Positions 16,915 to 26,366 are shown, counted from the first letter of the stretch. The stretch: DNA of 64,000 bases from Leeuwenhoekiella blandensis MED217 (GCF_000152985.1 NZ_CH672395.1:1897687-1961686), one strand, 5' to 3'. A program made the numbers and translations. The notes: generated by a model not told the origin, from the letters alone.

Positions 16915-18756
16915 ATGAAAGAGGCAAGCGGTTATCCCGGTATAGAAAGTTATGGTGTAATAGGAAATTGTCAAACCTGTGCGTTGATCCAGCGGGAGGG
17001 CAGTATTGATTTTATGAGTTTCCCGGAGTATGATTCCCATTCGGTTTTTGCAGCGCTTCTTGACCAAAATAAAGGAGGAAGTTTTCATACGCGTCCGCAA
17101 GCGCCTTATGACAAATGTTTTCAGGAATATATTTTAGATACGGCTGTGCTCACCACACGGTTTTTATCAGAGGCTTACAACGTAGAGTTTACCGATTTTA
17201 TGCCGATGAAGTCCGACGGAAAACCGGAGCGCAATCAGCTGGTGCGTAAGATCAGCTTGATACGCGGAAGCCTTTCCTTTGATCTGATCCTGAAGGTTTT
17301 GATCGATTATGGGAAGGTAGACACGCAAATCGATTACGTAGACGCGCATACGGTAGTTTTTAAGAATGAAGCGCATCCTGAAGGTCTCAAAGTGCGTAGT
17401 AGCATTGCTATTGTTGAACAGGAAGCGCTGGTGGAAGAGTTTTGCCTAGAGGAAGGCGAAGATGCCTTTTTTATCATTGAAGCGGCAAAAGAGGAACAGC
17501 CTGAAGCTCCTATTGCCGAGCAGTGTGAAGAACTGAATACCAAACTGCATGATACCATTCACTTCTGGCATCAATGGATCAAAACCTGCAAGTATACCGG
17601 TGACTTTGCCGAGCATATGAAACGCTCTGCGATCACCTTAAAACTGATGACCAGTGCCAAATATGGTTCTACAGTAGCCGCGCCCACCTACGCCTTGCCC
17701 GAGAAGATAGGGGGAGATAAGAATTGGGATTACCGATACGCCTGGGTACGTGACGCCGCTTTTACCATGTATGCTTTTATGCGCTTAGGTTTTATAGAAG
17801 AGGCCTCGCATTTTATGAAGTGGATTTATGATCTTATCGATGCCGATATCAATGGAGATGTAGAATTGCAGATTATGTACCGTATTGACGGCAGTCGCGA
17901 TCTGGAAGAGGAAGAGCTGGATCTTGAAGGCTATAAACGATCACAACCGGTACGTATAGGAAATGCCGCAACGGGGCAGTTGCAGCTGGATGTGTTTGGC
18001 GAATTGATGGATACCATCTACCTCTTTGATAAATACGGACAGAACGTGATGTATTCTTTCTGGAGAAATGTAGAGAAACTGATCGATTTTGTATGTAAGA
18101 ACTGGGAAAACCCCGATCACGGGATCTGGGAGGTACGTGAAGTCAAGCGACACTATCTGTTTTCAAGATTGATGTGTTGGGTAGCTTTAGACAGGGCGAT
18201 ACGACTCGTTCGTAAGCGATCCTTACCAACAGATGTAAGCCAATGGATCGAAAATAGAAACAAGATCTTTCAGGATATTTATGAGAATTTCTGGGATGAA
18301 GAATTGCAAAGCTATGTGCACTTCAAAGGTGCCAAAACCGTAGATTCTTCTTTACTGATGATGCCGCTGATGAAGTTTATCAGTCCGTATGACAAGCGCT
18401 GGGTCAAAACCATGAAAGTTATCGAAGACCAACTCATTGTCGACGATGTACTGGTGTATCGAAACCTGCACGACAGCATTCCGAATAAAAACGAAGCTGT
18501 TGAAGGATCATTTACCATAGGTTCGTTCTGGTATATAGAGTGTTTATCGCGGGGCGGCGAAGTCGAAAAAGCAGAGCGGTATTTTCAGAAGTTGATGAGT
18601 TACAGCAACCATCTCAACTTATTTGCAGAAGAGTTGAGTCCGTCTGGCGCCCAATTGGGGAACTTCCCGCAGGGGTTCTCTCACTTGGGACTTATCAGTA
18701 CTTTATTTTCCATAGACCGCCAAAAAGGGCAAAATACCTTTGTTTTAAAACAATAA
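16915..18756 (+). CDS. Glycoside hydrolase family 15 protein (glucoamylase/trehalase-like)
   Basis: This 613-residue cytosolic protein has no signal peptide. The N-terminal beta domain (YGVIGNCQTCALIQREGSID) and the (alpha/alpha)6 barrel, starting around GGDKNWDYRYAWVRDAAFT (265-283), are typical of bacterial GH15 glucoamylases and trehalases. The C-terminal NEAVEGSFTIGSFWYIECL segment (about 525) lies in the region of the catalytic base. It hydrolyses alpha-linked glucans or trehalose; the exact substrate cannot be read from sequence. The upstream 238 bp hold no clear promoter box. Confidence 0.9.
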   Translation: MKEASGYPGIESYGVIGNCQTCALIQREGSIDFMSFPEYDSHSVFAALLDQNKGGSFHTRPQAPYDKCFQEYILDTAVLTTRFLSEAYNVEFTDFMPMKSDGKPERNQLVRKISLIRGSLSFDLILKVLIDYGKVDTQIDYVDAHTVVFKNEAHPEGLKVRSSIAIVEQEALVEEFCLEEGEDAFFIIEAAKEEQPEAPIAEQCEELNTKLHDTIHFWHQWIKTCKYTGDFAEHMKRSAITLKLMTSAKYGSTVAAPTYALPEKIGGDKNWDYRYAWVRDAAFTMYAFMRLGFIEEASHFMKWIYDLIDADINGDVELQIMYRIDGSRDLEEEELDLEGYKRSQPVRIGNAATGQLQLDVFGELMDTIYLFDKYGQNVMYSFWRNVEKLIDFVCKNWENPDHGIWEVREVKRHYLFSRLMCWVALDRAIRLVRKRSLPTDVSQWIENRNKIFQDIYENFWDEELQSYVHFKGAKTVDSSLLMMPLMKFISPYDKRWVKTMKVIEDQLIVDDVLVYRNLHDSIPNKNEAVEGSFTIGSFWYIECLSRGGEVEKAERYFQKLMSYSNHLNLFAEELSPSGAQLGNFPQGFSHLGLISTLFSIDRQKGQNTFVLKQ

Positions 18757-18804
18757 TGAAACCTTTACCGATGCAAATGAGGAATCAGAATCTTTAAAAA
18801 CTTG

Positions 18805-18812
18805 TATTTTTG
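18805..18812 (+). promoter_or_regulatory. Bacteroidetes-type -7 box (TATTTTTG)
   Basis: It matches TAnnTTTG and ends 6 bp before the ATG at 18819, so a transcript from here would start at or next to the start codon. No good -33 TTG is seen. Confidence 0.35.
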
Positions 18813-18818
18813 GTGCCT

Positions 18819-19940
18819 ATGAAAGACATCAAAACAAGCGCTTGTATGGTGCTGGCCACTGCAGTTCTCGTACTTTCCTGTAAAGAGCGGGCAAGCGATA
18901 AGATAAAAACTTCGACTACCTCAAAAGAGGTTCAACAAGAAGCGCATCAACTTTTGGTTGTGCAGCCCGATAGTATTGCGACCCCGGAAGGGATGGTATG
19001 GGTTTCGGGGATCGAATTTACACAAGGTGCACGACCCGGAGACTCCTTTGCGTTGCCACGGGAAAAACCGGCACATCCGGTAGCAGTAGATGGGTTTTTT
19101 ATCGATATCACCGAAGTGACCAATGCGCAGTTTAAAGCTTTTGTAGAGGCTACCGGTTATGTAACTCTTGCCGAGCGCCCGGTAGACTGGGAAGAACTGA
19201 AAAAGAACGTACCTCCCGGAACACCAAAACCCGCCGATAGTGTATTGCAACCCGGATCACTGATCTTTGACCGCAGTGTGCAAAACGTACGCGACCTTAA
19301 TGATTACACGCAGTGGTGGGAGTGGAAAATAGGGGCCAACTGGAAACATCCGCAAGGACCGGGAAGTAGTATTGAAGGGAAAGACGATTATCCAGTTGTA
19401 CACATCAGTTATGAAGACGCCTTAGCCTATTGCAAATGGGCCAAGCGTCGCCTGCCCACCGAAACCGAATGGGAGGCTGCCGCGCACGGACAAATGCCCG
19501 GAGGGGTTTACACCTGGGGAGATGATGAAAGCGCACTACCTACCAAAGCCAATACGTGGCAAGGAACTTTTCCTACCAAAAACACCAACGAAGACGGCTT
19601 TGCCTATGTGGCTCCCGTGGCTTCATTTGACCCCAACTCCATCGGTATCTATGATTTAACGGGTAATGTGTGGGAGCTTACACAAGACTGGTTTTCTACG
19701 CGCTATTATCAGGAGATAGCAGGGAATACAACTGTAAATCCGCAAGGGCCTGCAGCAAGTTATAATCCTGAAAATCCCTATCAGGCCGAGAAAGTGATCA
19801 AAGGAGGTTCGTTTTTATGTGACGACTCGTATTGTGCCAGTTATCGTATTTCTGCTCGAATGGGGCAGGCGCCTGATTCTGCAACAGATCATAGCGGTTT
19901 TAGGACTGTTGCCGATGTGCACATGCTTCAATCGGAATAA
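18819..19940 (+). CDS. Formylglycine-generating enzyme-like lipoprotein (SUMF1 family)
   Basis: The ATG at 18819 (373 residues) gives a proper lipoprotein signal (VLVLSC); the TTG at 18810 is less likely. The body is an FGE-sulfatase domain (GMVWVSGIEFTQGARPGDSF, DITEVTNAQFKAFV, RLPTETEWEAAA, YDLTGNVWELTQDWF). Near the end, GGSFLCDDSYCASYR carries both Cys (C334, C339) of the copper-binding Cys pair that defines genuine formylglycine-generating enzymes, not only the fold. A lipoprotein would act in the periplasm, maturing exported sulfatases. No sulfatase is in the window. Confidence 0.85.
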   Translation: MKDIKTSACMVLATAVLVLSCKERASDKIKTSTTSKEVQQEAHQLLVVQPDSIATPEGMVWVSGIEFTQGARPGDSFALPREKPAHPVAVDGFFIDITEVTNAQFKAFVEATGYVTLAERPVDWEELKKNVPPGTPKPADSVLQPGSLIFDRSVQNVRDLNDYTQWWEWKIGANWKHPQGPGSSIEGKDDYPVVHISYEDALAYCKWAKRRLPTETEWEAAAHGQMPGGVYTWGDDESALPTKANTWQGTFPTKNTNEDGFAYVAPVASFDPNSIGIYDLTGNVWELTQDWFSTRYYQEIAGNTTVNPQGPAASYNPENPYQAEKVIKGGSFLCDDSYCASYRISARMGQAPDSATDHSGFRTVADVHMLQSE

Positions 19941-20028
19941 GACTCAAAAAGCCTGTCTACTTTTTAAGAAAAGGATTTCGTATACTTGTAAATTAAATGT
20001 GAATTAGACACTTTTAATTTTTCAATCT

Positions 20029-21078
20029 ATGAGATCTATTTATACGTTAAGTTTAGGAGTACTTGCGCTTGTCGCGGTTTCCTGTAAACAAACTCAGGAG
20101 TCTGTTGCAAGCGAGGCTTCACAAACTGAGGCGGAAGCCTGTGCAGAAATGCCTTATAACAACCCCATCGTTGGTCAGCGGGCTGATCCCTGGGTGTATA
20201 AAGATGCTGACGGGACCTACTATTTTATTGCCACAGCTCCAGAATATGACCGTATTGAGATCAGAAAGTCCAATAGCATTAACGGTCTAGGTACTGCCGA
20301 GCCACAGGTAATCTGGACGAAACACGAAACCGGCAAAATGGGGCATCATATCTGGGCTCCTGAGCTTCATAAGATCGATGGGAAATGGTATGTGTATTTT
20401 GCTGCCGGTGAAGCAGAGAACGTATGGAATATTAGGATGTTTGTGCTTTCTACCGATGCTGCAGATCCTACCCAAGGCGAATGGGTAGAAGAGGGGCAGA
20501 TCGCTACAGAGCGCGACTCTTTTTCACTTGATGCCACTACTTTTGAACATCAAGGGAAACGATATCTGATCTGGGCACAGAATGTGCGTGAAGGCGAGAA
20601 TACTTCATTGGTGATGTCTGAAATGGAAAACCCTACGACCTTGACCGGCCCAGAGATCGTGATCACCGATCCTGAATTTGACTGGGAGCGTATAGGCTAT
20701 AAAGTAAATGAAGGTCCGGCAGTGCTGAAACGCAATGGAAAGATCTTTGTCACCTATTCTGCGAGTGCTACCGATAAAAACTATGCCGTAGGTTTATTAT
20801 GGGCAGATGAGAACGCCGACCTGATGGACGAAGCTTCCTGGAACAAATCAGAAACTCCTGTCTTTGCAACGAATGCTGAAGCCAGACGTTTTGGTCCCGG
20901 GCATAACTCGTTTACCAAAGCAGAAGATGGTGAAACCGATGTGATGATCTATCATGCCCGTGTTTACGAGAAGATCCGTGGGAACTCTCTATATGACTTT
21001 AACAGACATACCCGTGCGCGTATCGTAAAATGGGATGAGCAAGGTTTTCCTGATTTCAGACAAGAACAACGTGACTAA
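20029..21078 (+). CDS. Glycoside hydrolase family 43 lipoprotein
   Basis: This 349-residue lipoprotein (signal ending VAVSCKQ) is a five-bladed beta-propeller of the GH43 type. The catalytic set fits: base Asp in RADPWV (D53), pKa-modulating Asp in SLDATTF (D168) and acid Glu in NEGPAV (E228). Family members cleave arabinan, arabinoxylan or xylan side chains. This protein looks closest to alpha-L-arabinofuranosidase-type members, but the substrate is open. It lies 88 bp after the FGE-like gene on the same strand and ends in a strong terminator. Confidence 0.88.
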   Translation: MRSIYTLSLGVLALVAVSCKQTQESVASEASQTEAEACAEMPYNNPIVGQRADPWVYKDADGTYYFIATAPEYDRIEIRKSNSINGLGTAEPQVIWTKHETGKMGHHIWAPELHKIDGKWYVYFAAGEAENVWNIRMFVLSTDAADPTQGEWVEEGQIATERDSFSLDATTFEHQGKRYLIWAQNVREGENTSLVMSEMENPTTLTGPEIVITDPEFDWERIGYKVNEGPAVLKRNGKIFVTYSASATDKNYAVGLLWADENADLMDEASWNKSETPVFATNAEARRFGPGHNSFTKAEDGETDVMIYHARVYEKIRGNSLYDFNRHTRARIVKWDEQGFPDFRQEQRD

Positions 21079-21143
21079 AAACAGCTAGTATAAACCGACA
21101 TAGAAGAAGTCTTAGACTCTTATAATCTTTGGTAGGTATCCAA

Positions 21144-21184
21144 TAAAAAAATCCCCTCAAGTTTGCTTGAGGGGATTTTTTTAT
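21144..21184 (+). terminator. Rho-independent terminator after the GH43 gene
   Basis: AATCCCCTCAAG and CTTGAGGGGATT form a 12-bp perfect stem followed by seven T; an A-run on the other side makes it possibly bidirectional. Confidence 0.93.
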
Positions 21185-21295
21185 TGGCGCCGCCAAAGGG
21201 TTTAATTCTTCGAGGCTTGCCTCGAAATTGAAAATTCGTTACCAAGCAATGCCTCGTGGGTTTGTCCTGAGGTAGTTTACGCTCTGTAAGTGCAG
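21181..21295. repeat. REP-like element behind a terminator
   Basis: It starts TTATTGGCGCCGCCAAAGG, carries the perfect palindrome CGAGGCTTGCCTCG, then CAATGCCTCGTGGG, and ends near the M14 peptidase stop. Close relatives lie at 43175-43320 and 60715-60800, with a degenerate one at 46837. Confidence 0.75.
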
Positions 21296-21298
21296 TTT

Positions 21299-23821
21299 TT
21301 ACATCTGCTCACTAAAGAAGATTCCGTTCATAAAGAGTTTTGAAGTCCCGTACCAGAAAGCTCTAAAATTGGTATTGTCTGTAAAGATCAATACGTTTCC
21401 TCTTCCTGCGCCTTGATGTACAAAAGGGCGTGTTCCTTTGATCGCCTCATAATTGATACTGCTGATGTATCCTGCAGCAAGCGGCTCATCGGTATATTGA
21501 ACCGGGTTTTTATAACTCGTTTCATCGGCTTCGATAAACAAGGTAGTATCTCTAAACAAACTGATCCTGTTGTTGTCATAACCAAATGCGATAGGATGCG
21601 AGCGGTCTAAAGTTGCTGTAAAAATAGCACCACCTATCACTTGTGCGCCGTTAAAATCTCTGCGTTGCTCAAAGCTGATGTTCTTTGCAGGATTTTCGGT
21701 ACTCACGGTGGTGTAGTCTATAAGTCCTTGTCTTTTGATCCATCGCGCTGCATTCTTAAAACCGATGAGTGTACCGCCATTGCGTACCCAAGCAGCGATC
21801 TTATCTCCGGCAGCTTCATCCAGACCACCGCCCCAGCCGCTGGTAGGCATAATGATGGTGGTGTATTTGTTTAGATCACTTCGGTTGAGGTTGCGGGTAT
21901 CTAATTTGGTAATGCTGATGTCAAAACGCGTGTCTAGCAGGTGCCAGATCTCTCCGGCGTCGTACGAGCTGATTCCGTCGCCTACCAGTAATGCGATCTT
22001 TTGAGGTTTCAAGGCTTCAAACTTGCGGCTTCCCAGATCTATTCCGTCAGTAAGTCCAGATTTAATAGGGTCAATAGTGAGGTGTGACTCTTTAGCAACC
22101 TTATCTAAGAACTTTTGGAGTTCTTCAGCATTCAGGCTTTGGTTTTGAACGGGGATCATCACCGTACCGTAATCATAGTCAATACCGTCTGCCGTAAAAG
22201 GTTGTAAGGCCACTTTAGCGCGTAAGCCTTTGTTTAGAATAGCGTTTAAGGCTTTTGGTGCATAATAATTACCCCAAGGCAACATATAGGCATAGCTGCT
22301 TTGAGCAAGGGTAAGCGGCGTAGCCAATTGTACACTGTCTATTTTACTTCCTGCCAGGCTAGCCGGTGCGCTGTCACTAAAATCAAGATTGAACGCCAGT
22401 TGAAAACTCCACGCCGAGATATCATAAAACAGACTGTCTTCAAAGCTGGTGCGCTTTTCAAACATTCCTTTTAAAAGGCGGCTGTGTTTTTGGCTTTTAG
22501 GAACCACATAACTGCTTTTAGGATCAAAGCTCAGGTCTTTTGTCGAATAGCTTTCGCTTGGCGTATACACGTCGATCTTATGACGTTGTAAGAGTTTTGC
22601 AAGGTGCGTAGCGCGTGCAGGATCGTTCTTGCTTCCGAAGATATACGCGTCATTACCCGCTTTATCTCGCGAGTTTGCATAGAAATCCCGCTGATAATCG
22701 AGCAGCTTTACACGCATTTCCTGTGCTGCTTCGAGCGTAGAAAGGAAAGCGGTAAACTGATTTCTAATCGTAAACGGAAAGGTAAGTAGGCCATTATCGG
22801 TCTCTTGCACGTGGCCGCGCGAGCTGGCTTGCTCAAATAAGATCCCTATACTCCCATTAATATCAGGGAAGGTAGAACCTTTACCGTAATAGAAATCGTC
22901 ATAATCTTCTTCGGTATAATAGAAAGAGCCTAGTTTATCAAAAGCTGCTGCGTGGTATTTTCCAATTTCAGCAGTGAGTTCCTGATTCAGTTTAGGTGTT
23001 AACGGGTGTGTACGGCTTTGAATTCCCGGCTGAAAGAAAAAGGAAGAATTACTTCCCATCTCGTGATGGTCGGTCAAGATGTTGGGATGCCACGCGTGAT
23101 AGGTTTTGATGCGCGCTTGCGATTCCGGTAATTCGGTTGGAAGCCAGTCGCGGTTAAGGTCAAACCAATAGTGATTGGTACGCCCACCCGGCCAAACCTC
23201 GCTATACTCGCGATCTTGAGGATCTGAAGATAGGTTTTGGTTTTTGTTGGTGTTGGCCCAATATGAAAAACGTTGCAAACCATCAGGGTTGAAAGATGGG
23301 TCAAATAAAACGACTACATTATCAAGTAGGGCGTCGATTTCCGGTCCTTGGGCAGCAGCCAAGTAATAGGCAGCCAAGAGACCGGCATTAGAACCACTGG
23401 GTTCATTACCGTGAATACTCATCCCCTGATAGGTAACGATAGGCATTTGTGCCGTATTTAAGTCTTCTGCGCCACTTTCGGTCAAGGCCTGATGTTCAGC
23501 TTTGATCTGCTCAATGTTGGCGTGATTTTCTGGAGAAGTTATGGTGAGTAAAAGTAACGGGCGGCCTTCAAAGGTCGTTCCTCTGCGGTCAATCGTGATT
23601 CGGGGAGAAGCGGCAGCCATCTTTTCCATATAGCTTACTAGCTGGTCGTGGCTTACGTGCCATTCTCCGGGCATATAGCCAAGAACTTCCTGAGGTTTAG
23701 GAATGTTGGGATCGTAAGAAACATTGTCTGGTAAGTAATAATCAAGTGTGGGATAAGAGACCTGTGCTTGTGTGGTCGTAAAAACTAGACCAACTAGGAA
23801 TAGGAGTATGCTTTTTTTCAT
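21299..23821 (-). CDS. Secreted M14-family zinc carboxypeptidase
   Basis: The ATG at 23821 (840 residues) gives a clean signal peptide (MKKSILLFLVGLVFTTTQAQ); the longer frame to 23863 is unlikely. Zinc ligands are in MSIHGNEPSG (H137, E140) and around DHHEMGS (about H252). FDLNRDW carries the substrate Arg, and the catalytic Glu is in GILFEQASSRGH (E330). The C-terminal half contains a glutamine-amidotransferase-like fold (MPTSGWGGGLDEAAGDKI, FGYDNNRISLF). This is the large M14 form common in Bacteroidetes. It probably trims peptides outside the inner membrane. Confidence 0.92.
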   Translation of the reverse strand: MKKSILLFLVGLVFTTTQAQVSYPTLDYYLPDNVSYDPNIPKPQEVLGYMPGEWHVSHDQLVSYMEKMAAASPRITIDRRGTTFEGRPLLLLTITSPENHANIEQIKAEHQALTESGAEDLNTAQMPIVTYQGMSIHGNEPSGSNAGLLAAYYLAAAQGPEIDALLDNVVVLFDPSFNPDGLQRFSYWANTNKNQNLSSDPQDREYSEVWPGGRTNHYWFDLNRDWLPTELPESQARIKTYHAWHPNILTDHHEMGSNSSFFFQPGIQSRTHPLTPKLNQELTAEIGKYHAAAFDKLGSFYYTEEDYDDFYYGKGSTFPDINGSIGILFEQASSRGHVQETDNGLLTFPFTIRNQFTAFLSTLEAAQEMRVKLLDYQRDFYANSRDKAGNDAYIFGSKNDPARATHLAKLLQRHKIDVYTPSESYSTKDLSFDPKSSYVVPKSQKHSRLLKGMFEKRTSFEDSLFYDISAWSFQLAFNLDFSDSAPASLAGSKIDSVQLATPLTLAQSSYAYMLPWGNYYAPKALNAILNKGLRAKVALQPFTADGIDYDYGTVMIPVQNQSLNAEELQKFLDKVAKESHLTIDPIKSGLTDGIDLGSRKFEALKPQKIALLVGDGISSYDAGEIWHLLDTRFDISITKLDTRNLNRSDLNKYTTIIMPTSGWGGGLDEAAGDKIAAWVRNGGTLIGFKNAARWIKRQGLIDYTTVSTENPAKNISFEQRRDFNGAQVIGGAIFTATLDRSHPIAFGYDNNRISLFRDTTLFIEADETSYKNPVQYTDEPLAAGYISSINYEAIKGTRPFVHQGAGRGNVLIFTDNTNFRAFWYGTSKLFMNGIFFSEQM

Positions 23822-23966
23822 AAATAAAAGAATGACAATTAGGTTTGTTTTTAAAGATATCATTTTTAAACTAAACCGTTTGACTTAGGCCTAAACCCGA
23901 TCTTCTCAGGCTGCTATTTATTGCGCGGGGAGGGGTGCCGTATTGCAATACCCTAAAAATCGGGAT

Positions 23967-23994
23967 AAAAAAAAGCCGCAAAATTTGCGGCTTA
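23967..23994 (-). terminator. Terminator after the PUR-family gene
   Basis: AAGCCGCAAA and TTTGCGGCTT form the stem; eight A on the plus strand become the T-run for the minus-strand transcript. Confidence 0.88.
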
Positions 23995-24015
23995 TAAATC
24001 TAGGTGATCGATTTT

Positions 24016-24390
24016 TTAAATATCGTCAAAACTTACGTCTGTAAATGCTTTTGCTGATTTTGTTTCCAGAACAGGCTCTTTGTCTTCTTCCTTTACATAA
24101 TCACTCTGATGACGCTCACTGATCACTTCTTCTCCTTTTTCTTCAAGGATGTACGAGGTCATTTCATTTAAAATCTCAGAGAATCCTTCAAAATCTTCTT
24201 TGTAGAGATAGATCTTGTGTTTTTTGTAGTGAAAGGAACCATCGTCATTTGTGAATTTTTTACTCTCGGTGATGGTTAGGTAATAATCTCCTGCACGTGT
24301 AGATCGTACATCAAAGAAGTAGGTGCGACGCCCTGCTCTTAACACTTTCGAGAATATCTCATCATTCCCCTTCATTTCATTATTGCTCAT
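24016..24390 (-). CDS. PUR family (DUF3276) nucleic-acid-binding protein
   Basis: This 124-residue protein has the single PUR repeat pattern of DUF3276 (IFSKVLRAGRRTYFFDVRST, then GDYYLTITESKK, then KIYLYKEDFEGFSEIL), followed by an acidic, disordered tail. Bacterial PUR proteins bind single-stranded or purine-rich nucleic acid; their cellular role in Bacteroidetes is not settled. It stands alone, with a terminator on one side and the ABC exporter gene downstream of its start in the same orientation. Confidence 0.88.
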   Translation of the reverse strand: MSNNEMKGNDEIFSKVLRAGRRTYFFDVRSTRAGDYYLTITESKKFTNDDGSFHYKKHKIYLYKEDFEGFSEILNEMTSYILEEKGEEVISERHQSDYVKEEDKEPVLETKSAKAFTDVSFDDI

Positions 24391-24457
24391 AATCTATGTT
24401 TAATTAATACGCTTTATGCTTTCAAAAATGGAAAAAAATAAAATGGTGTACAAAATT

Positions 24458-26215
24458 TTATTCCATTTCTTTTTCGTCAAGTTGTTTACGGTAAAGTTCC
24501 TGATAATATCCCGGTTGGGCAATCAATTCATTGTGGGTGCCTCGTTGTATGATCTGGCCTTCTTCAAGAATGATGATCTTATCGGCATTCTTAGCAGAAG
24601 AGATACGGTGGCTTACCAAAATGGTCGTTTTGTTTGCCGCAATACGTTTAAGATTGGCTAAGATCTCTTCTTCAGTCTCTGTATCTACGGCTGAAAGGCT
24701 ATCATCAAATAATAAGATCTGTGGATCTTTGATTATAGCGCGTGCGATAGAAACGCGTTGTTTTTGACCTCCACTAAGAGTGATACCGCGTTCTCCTAAA
24801 ATAGTATCGTAACCTTTAGAGAAATCAACGATGTTTTTGTGAACCACGGCATTTTTAGCCGCCTGAATCACCTCTTCATCACTTGCCTGATTGTTACCAA
24901 ACTTGATATTCTCTTTGATACTGTCACTAAACAGGAAGGCCTCTTGAGGTACATAACCTATTGCGGTACGCAAGTCTTTAAGGTTCAACTGGTCTATAGG
25001 CGTCTGATCTATTTGAATTGCACCGGTGGTGGTGTCATATAAGCGCCCTATAAGCTCCAGGATGGTCGATTTTCCGGATCCTGTTTTACCAATGATTGCT
25101 AAGGTTTCTCCATTTTTAACCTCAAAAGAAACGTCTTTAAGCGCGGTAATGTTAGTGTCATCGTAAGTAAAGCTTACGTTGTCAAACTTGATGCTTCCGG
25201 TAACCGGAGTATTTGCTTCGGTTTTATTGACCACCTCAGGCTTTTCCTTAAGAAATTCGTTGATGCGCTTTTGCGAGGCTTCGGCTTGTTGTACGAGCGA
25301 AGTGATCCATCCTACCGAGGCTACCGGCCAGGTCAACATATTCACGTAAATAAGAAACTCTACGATCACACCGAGATCAGGGATGCTTCCGTCAATGTAT
25401 TTTTTACCACCAATATAGATCACCAGCAAGTTACTCACCCCGATCAAAGCGATCATCAAGGGAAAGAAAAACGCCTGAACTTTAACCAGGTCAAGGTTCT
25501 TTTCTTTATTGGTTTCGCTTAGTTTTTCAAAATTCTCATAAGTCTGCGGTTCGATCCCATAAGCCTTGATCACGCCAATACCGCTAAAAGATTCCTGAGT
25601 ATACGTACTCAAATGTGATAAATACTGTTGAACGATCGTACTGCGTTTGTGTATGAGCCGGCTTAGCTGATAGATCGCCACCGAAAGAATAGGCAAGGGG
25701 ATAAGCACGTACAAAGTTAACTCTGGAGCCGTATACAACATATAGGGGATAACCGTTGCAAAAAGAATAACCGTGGTCACACCATACATAATCGCGGGCC
25801 CCAGGTACATACGCACCTTACTTACGTCTTCACTTATACGGTTCATCAAATCTCCCGTACGGTTCTTTTTATAAAAATTGAGCGACAGGTTTTGGTATTG
25901 ATCATAGACCTCGTTCTTAAGATCGGCCTCCATGTAGCGTGAAACCACGATAAACATTTGGCGCATTAAGAAGGTGAAAAAGGCAGAAAGCAGGGCAGCA
26001 CCCAAGAGTAAGAAGAGCGTCATCAACAACTGCTGTTTTAGTTGGCTTAAATCACCACCCTCTTTGATATAATTCTCAACATACTTGATCATATCTCCCG
26101 AGAACTTGGGCGTTAGGATTGCAAAAATTCTGGCAACCAGTACGATGAAGAAGCCAAGAATAAGCTTCCATTTGTATTTTTTAAAGTATTTATTGAGATG
26201 CTGAAGTTCTTTCAT
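24458..26215 (-). CDS. ABC exporter, fused membrane and ATPase domains (MsbA/MDR type)
   Basis: I take the ATG at 26215 (585 residues, MKELQHLNKYFKKYKWKL) rather than a TTG at 26275, because a -7 promoter box overlaps that TTG. Six membrane segments (about 20-320) precede the nucleotide-binding domain with Walker A GKTGSGKST, Q-loop YVPQEAFLFSDS, signature LSGGQKQR, Walker B ILLFDDSLSAVD and the switch His in LVSHRISS. Such half-transporters act as dimers and export lipids or drugs; the substrate is unknown. Confidence 0.92.
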   Translation of the reverse strand: MKELQHLNKYFKKYKWKLILGFFIVLVARIFAILTPKFSGDMIKYVENYIKEGGDLSQLKQQLLMTLFLLLGAALLSAFFTFLMRQMFIVVSRYMEADLKNEVYDQYQNLSLNFYKKNRTGDLMNRISEDVSKVRMYLGPAIMYGVTTVILFATVIPYMLYTAPELTLYVLIPLPILSVAIYQLSRLIHKRSTIVQQYLSHLSTYTQESFSGIGVIKAYGIEPQTYENFEKLSETNKEKNLDLVKVQAFFFPLMIALIGVSNLLVIYIGGKKYIDGSIPDLGVIVEFLIYVNMLTWPVASVGWITSLVQQAEASQKRINEFLKEKPEVVNKTEANTPVTGSIKFDNVSFTYDDTNITALKDVSFEVKNGETLAIIGKTGSGKSTILELIGRLYDTTTGAIQIDQTPIDQLNLKDLRTAIGYVPQEAFLFSDSIKENIKFGNNQASDEEVIQAAKNAVVHKNIVDFSKGYDTILGERGITLSGGQKQRVSIARAIIKDPQILLFDDSLSAVDTETEEEILANLKRIAANKTTILVSHRISSAKNADKIIILEEGQIIQRGTHNELIAQPGYYQELYRKQLDEKEME

Positions 26216-26272
26216 AGAATGTTCTACTAGATCTGGGCGTGCGTCCTTTTTTGCTTTAGTATCAAAGCCGCG

Positions 26273-26280
26273 CAAAGATA
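26273..26280 (-). promoter_or_regulatory. -7 box (TATCTTTG) for the ABC exporter gene
   Basis: On the minus strand it reads TATCTTTG, matching TAnnTTTG. Transcription would begin near 26267, giving a leader of about 50 bases to the ATG at 26215. This argues against the upstream TTG start. Confidence 0.45.
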
Positions 26281-26358
26281 CACGATTCGGCGTGAAAAGC
26301 CACCGATAGATTTTTTAGATAAAAAAGTAATTATGGTTTCTAGAATGTTTTTAAAACG

Positions 26359-26366
26359 TATTTTTG
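26359..26366 (+). promoter_or_regulatory. -7 box (TATTTTTG) for nusB
   Basis: It matches TAnnTTTG, about 88 bp before the nusB ATG; no clear -33 element. Divergent to the exporter promoter. Confidence 0.4.

Noticed and set aside
26216-26275. TTG start of the ABC exporter at 26275
   Set aside because: A minus-strand -7 box (TATCTTTG) overlaps the codon, so the transcript would start downstream of it; the ATG at 26215 gives a normal N-terminus.
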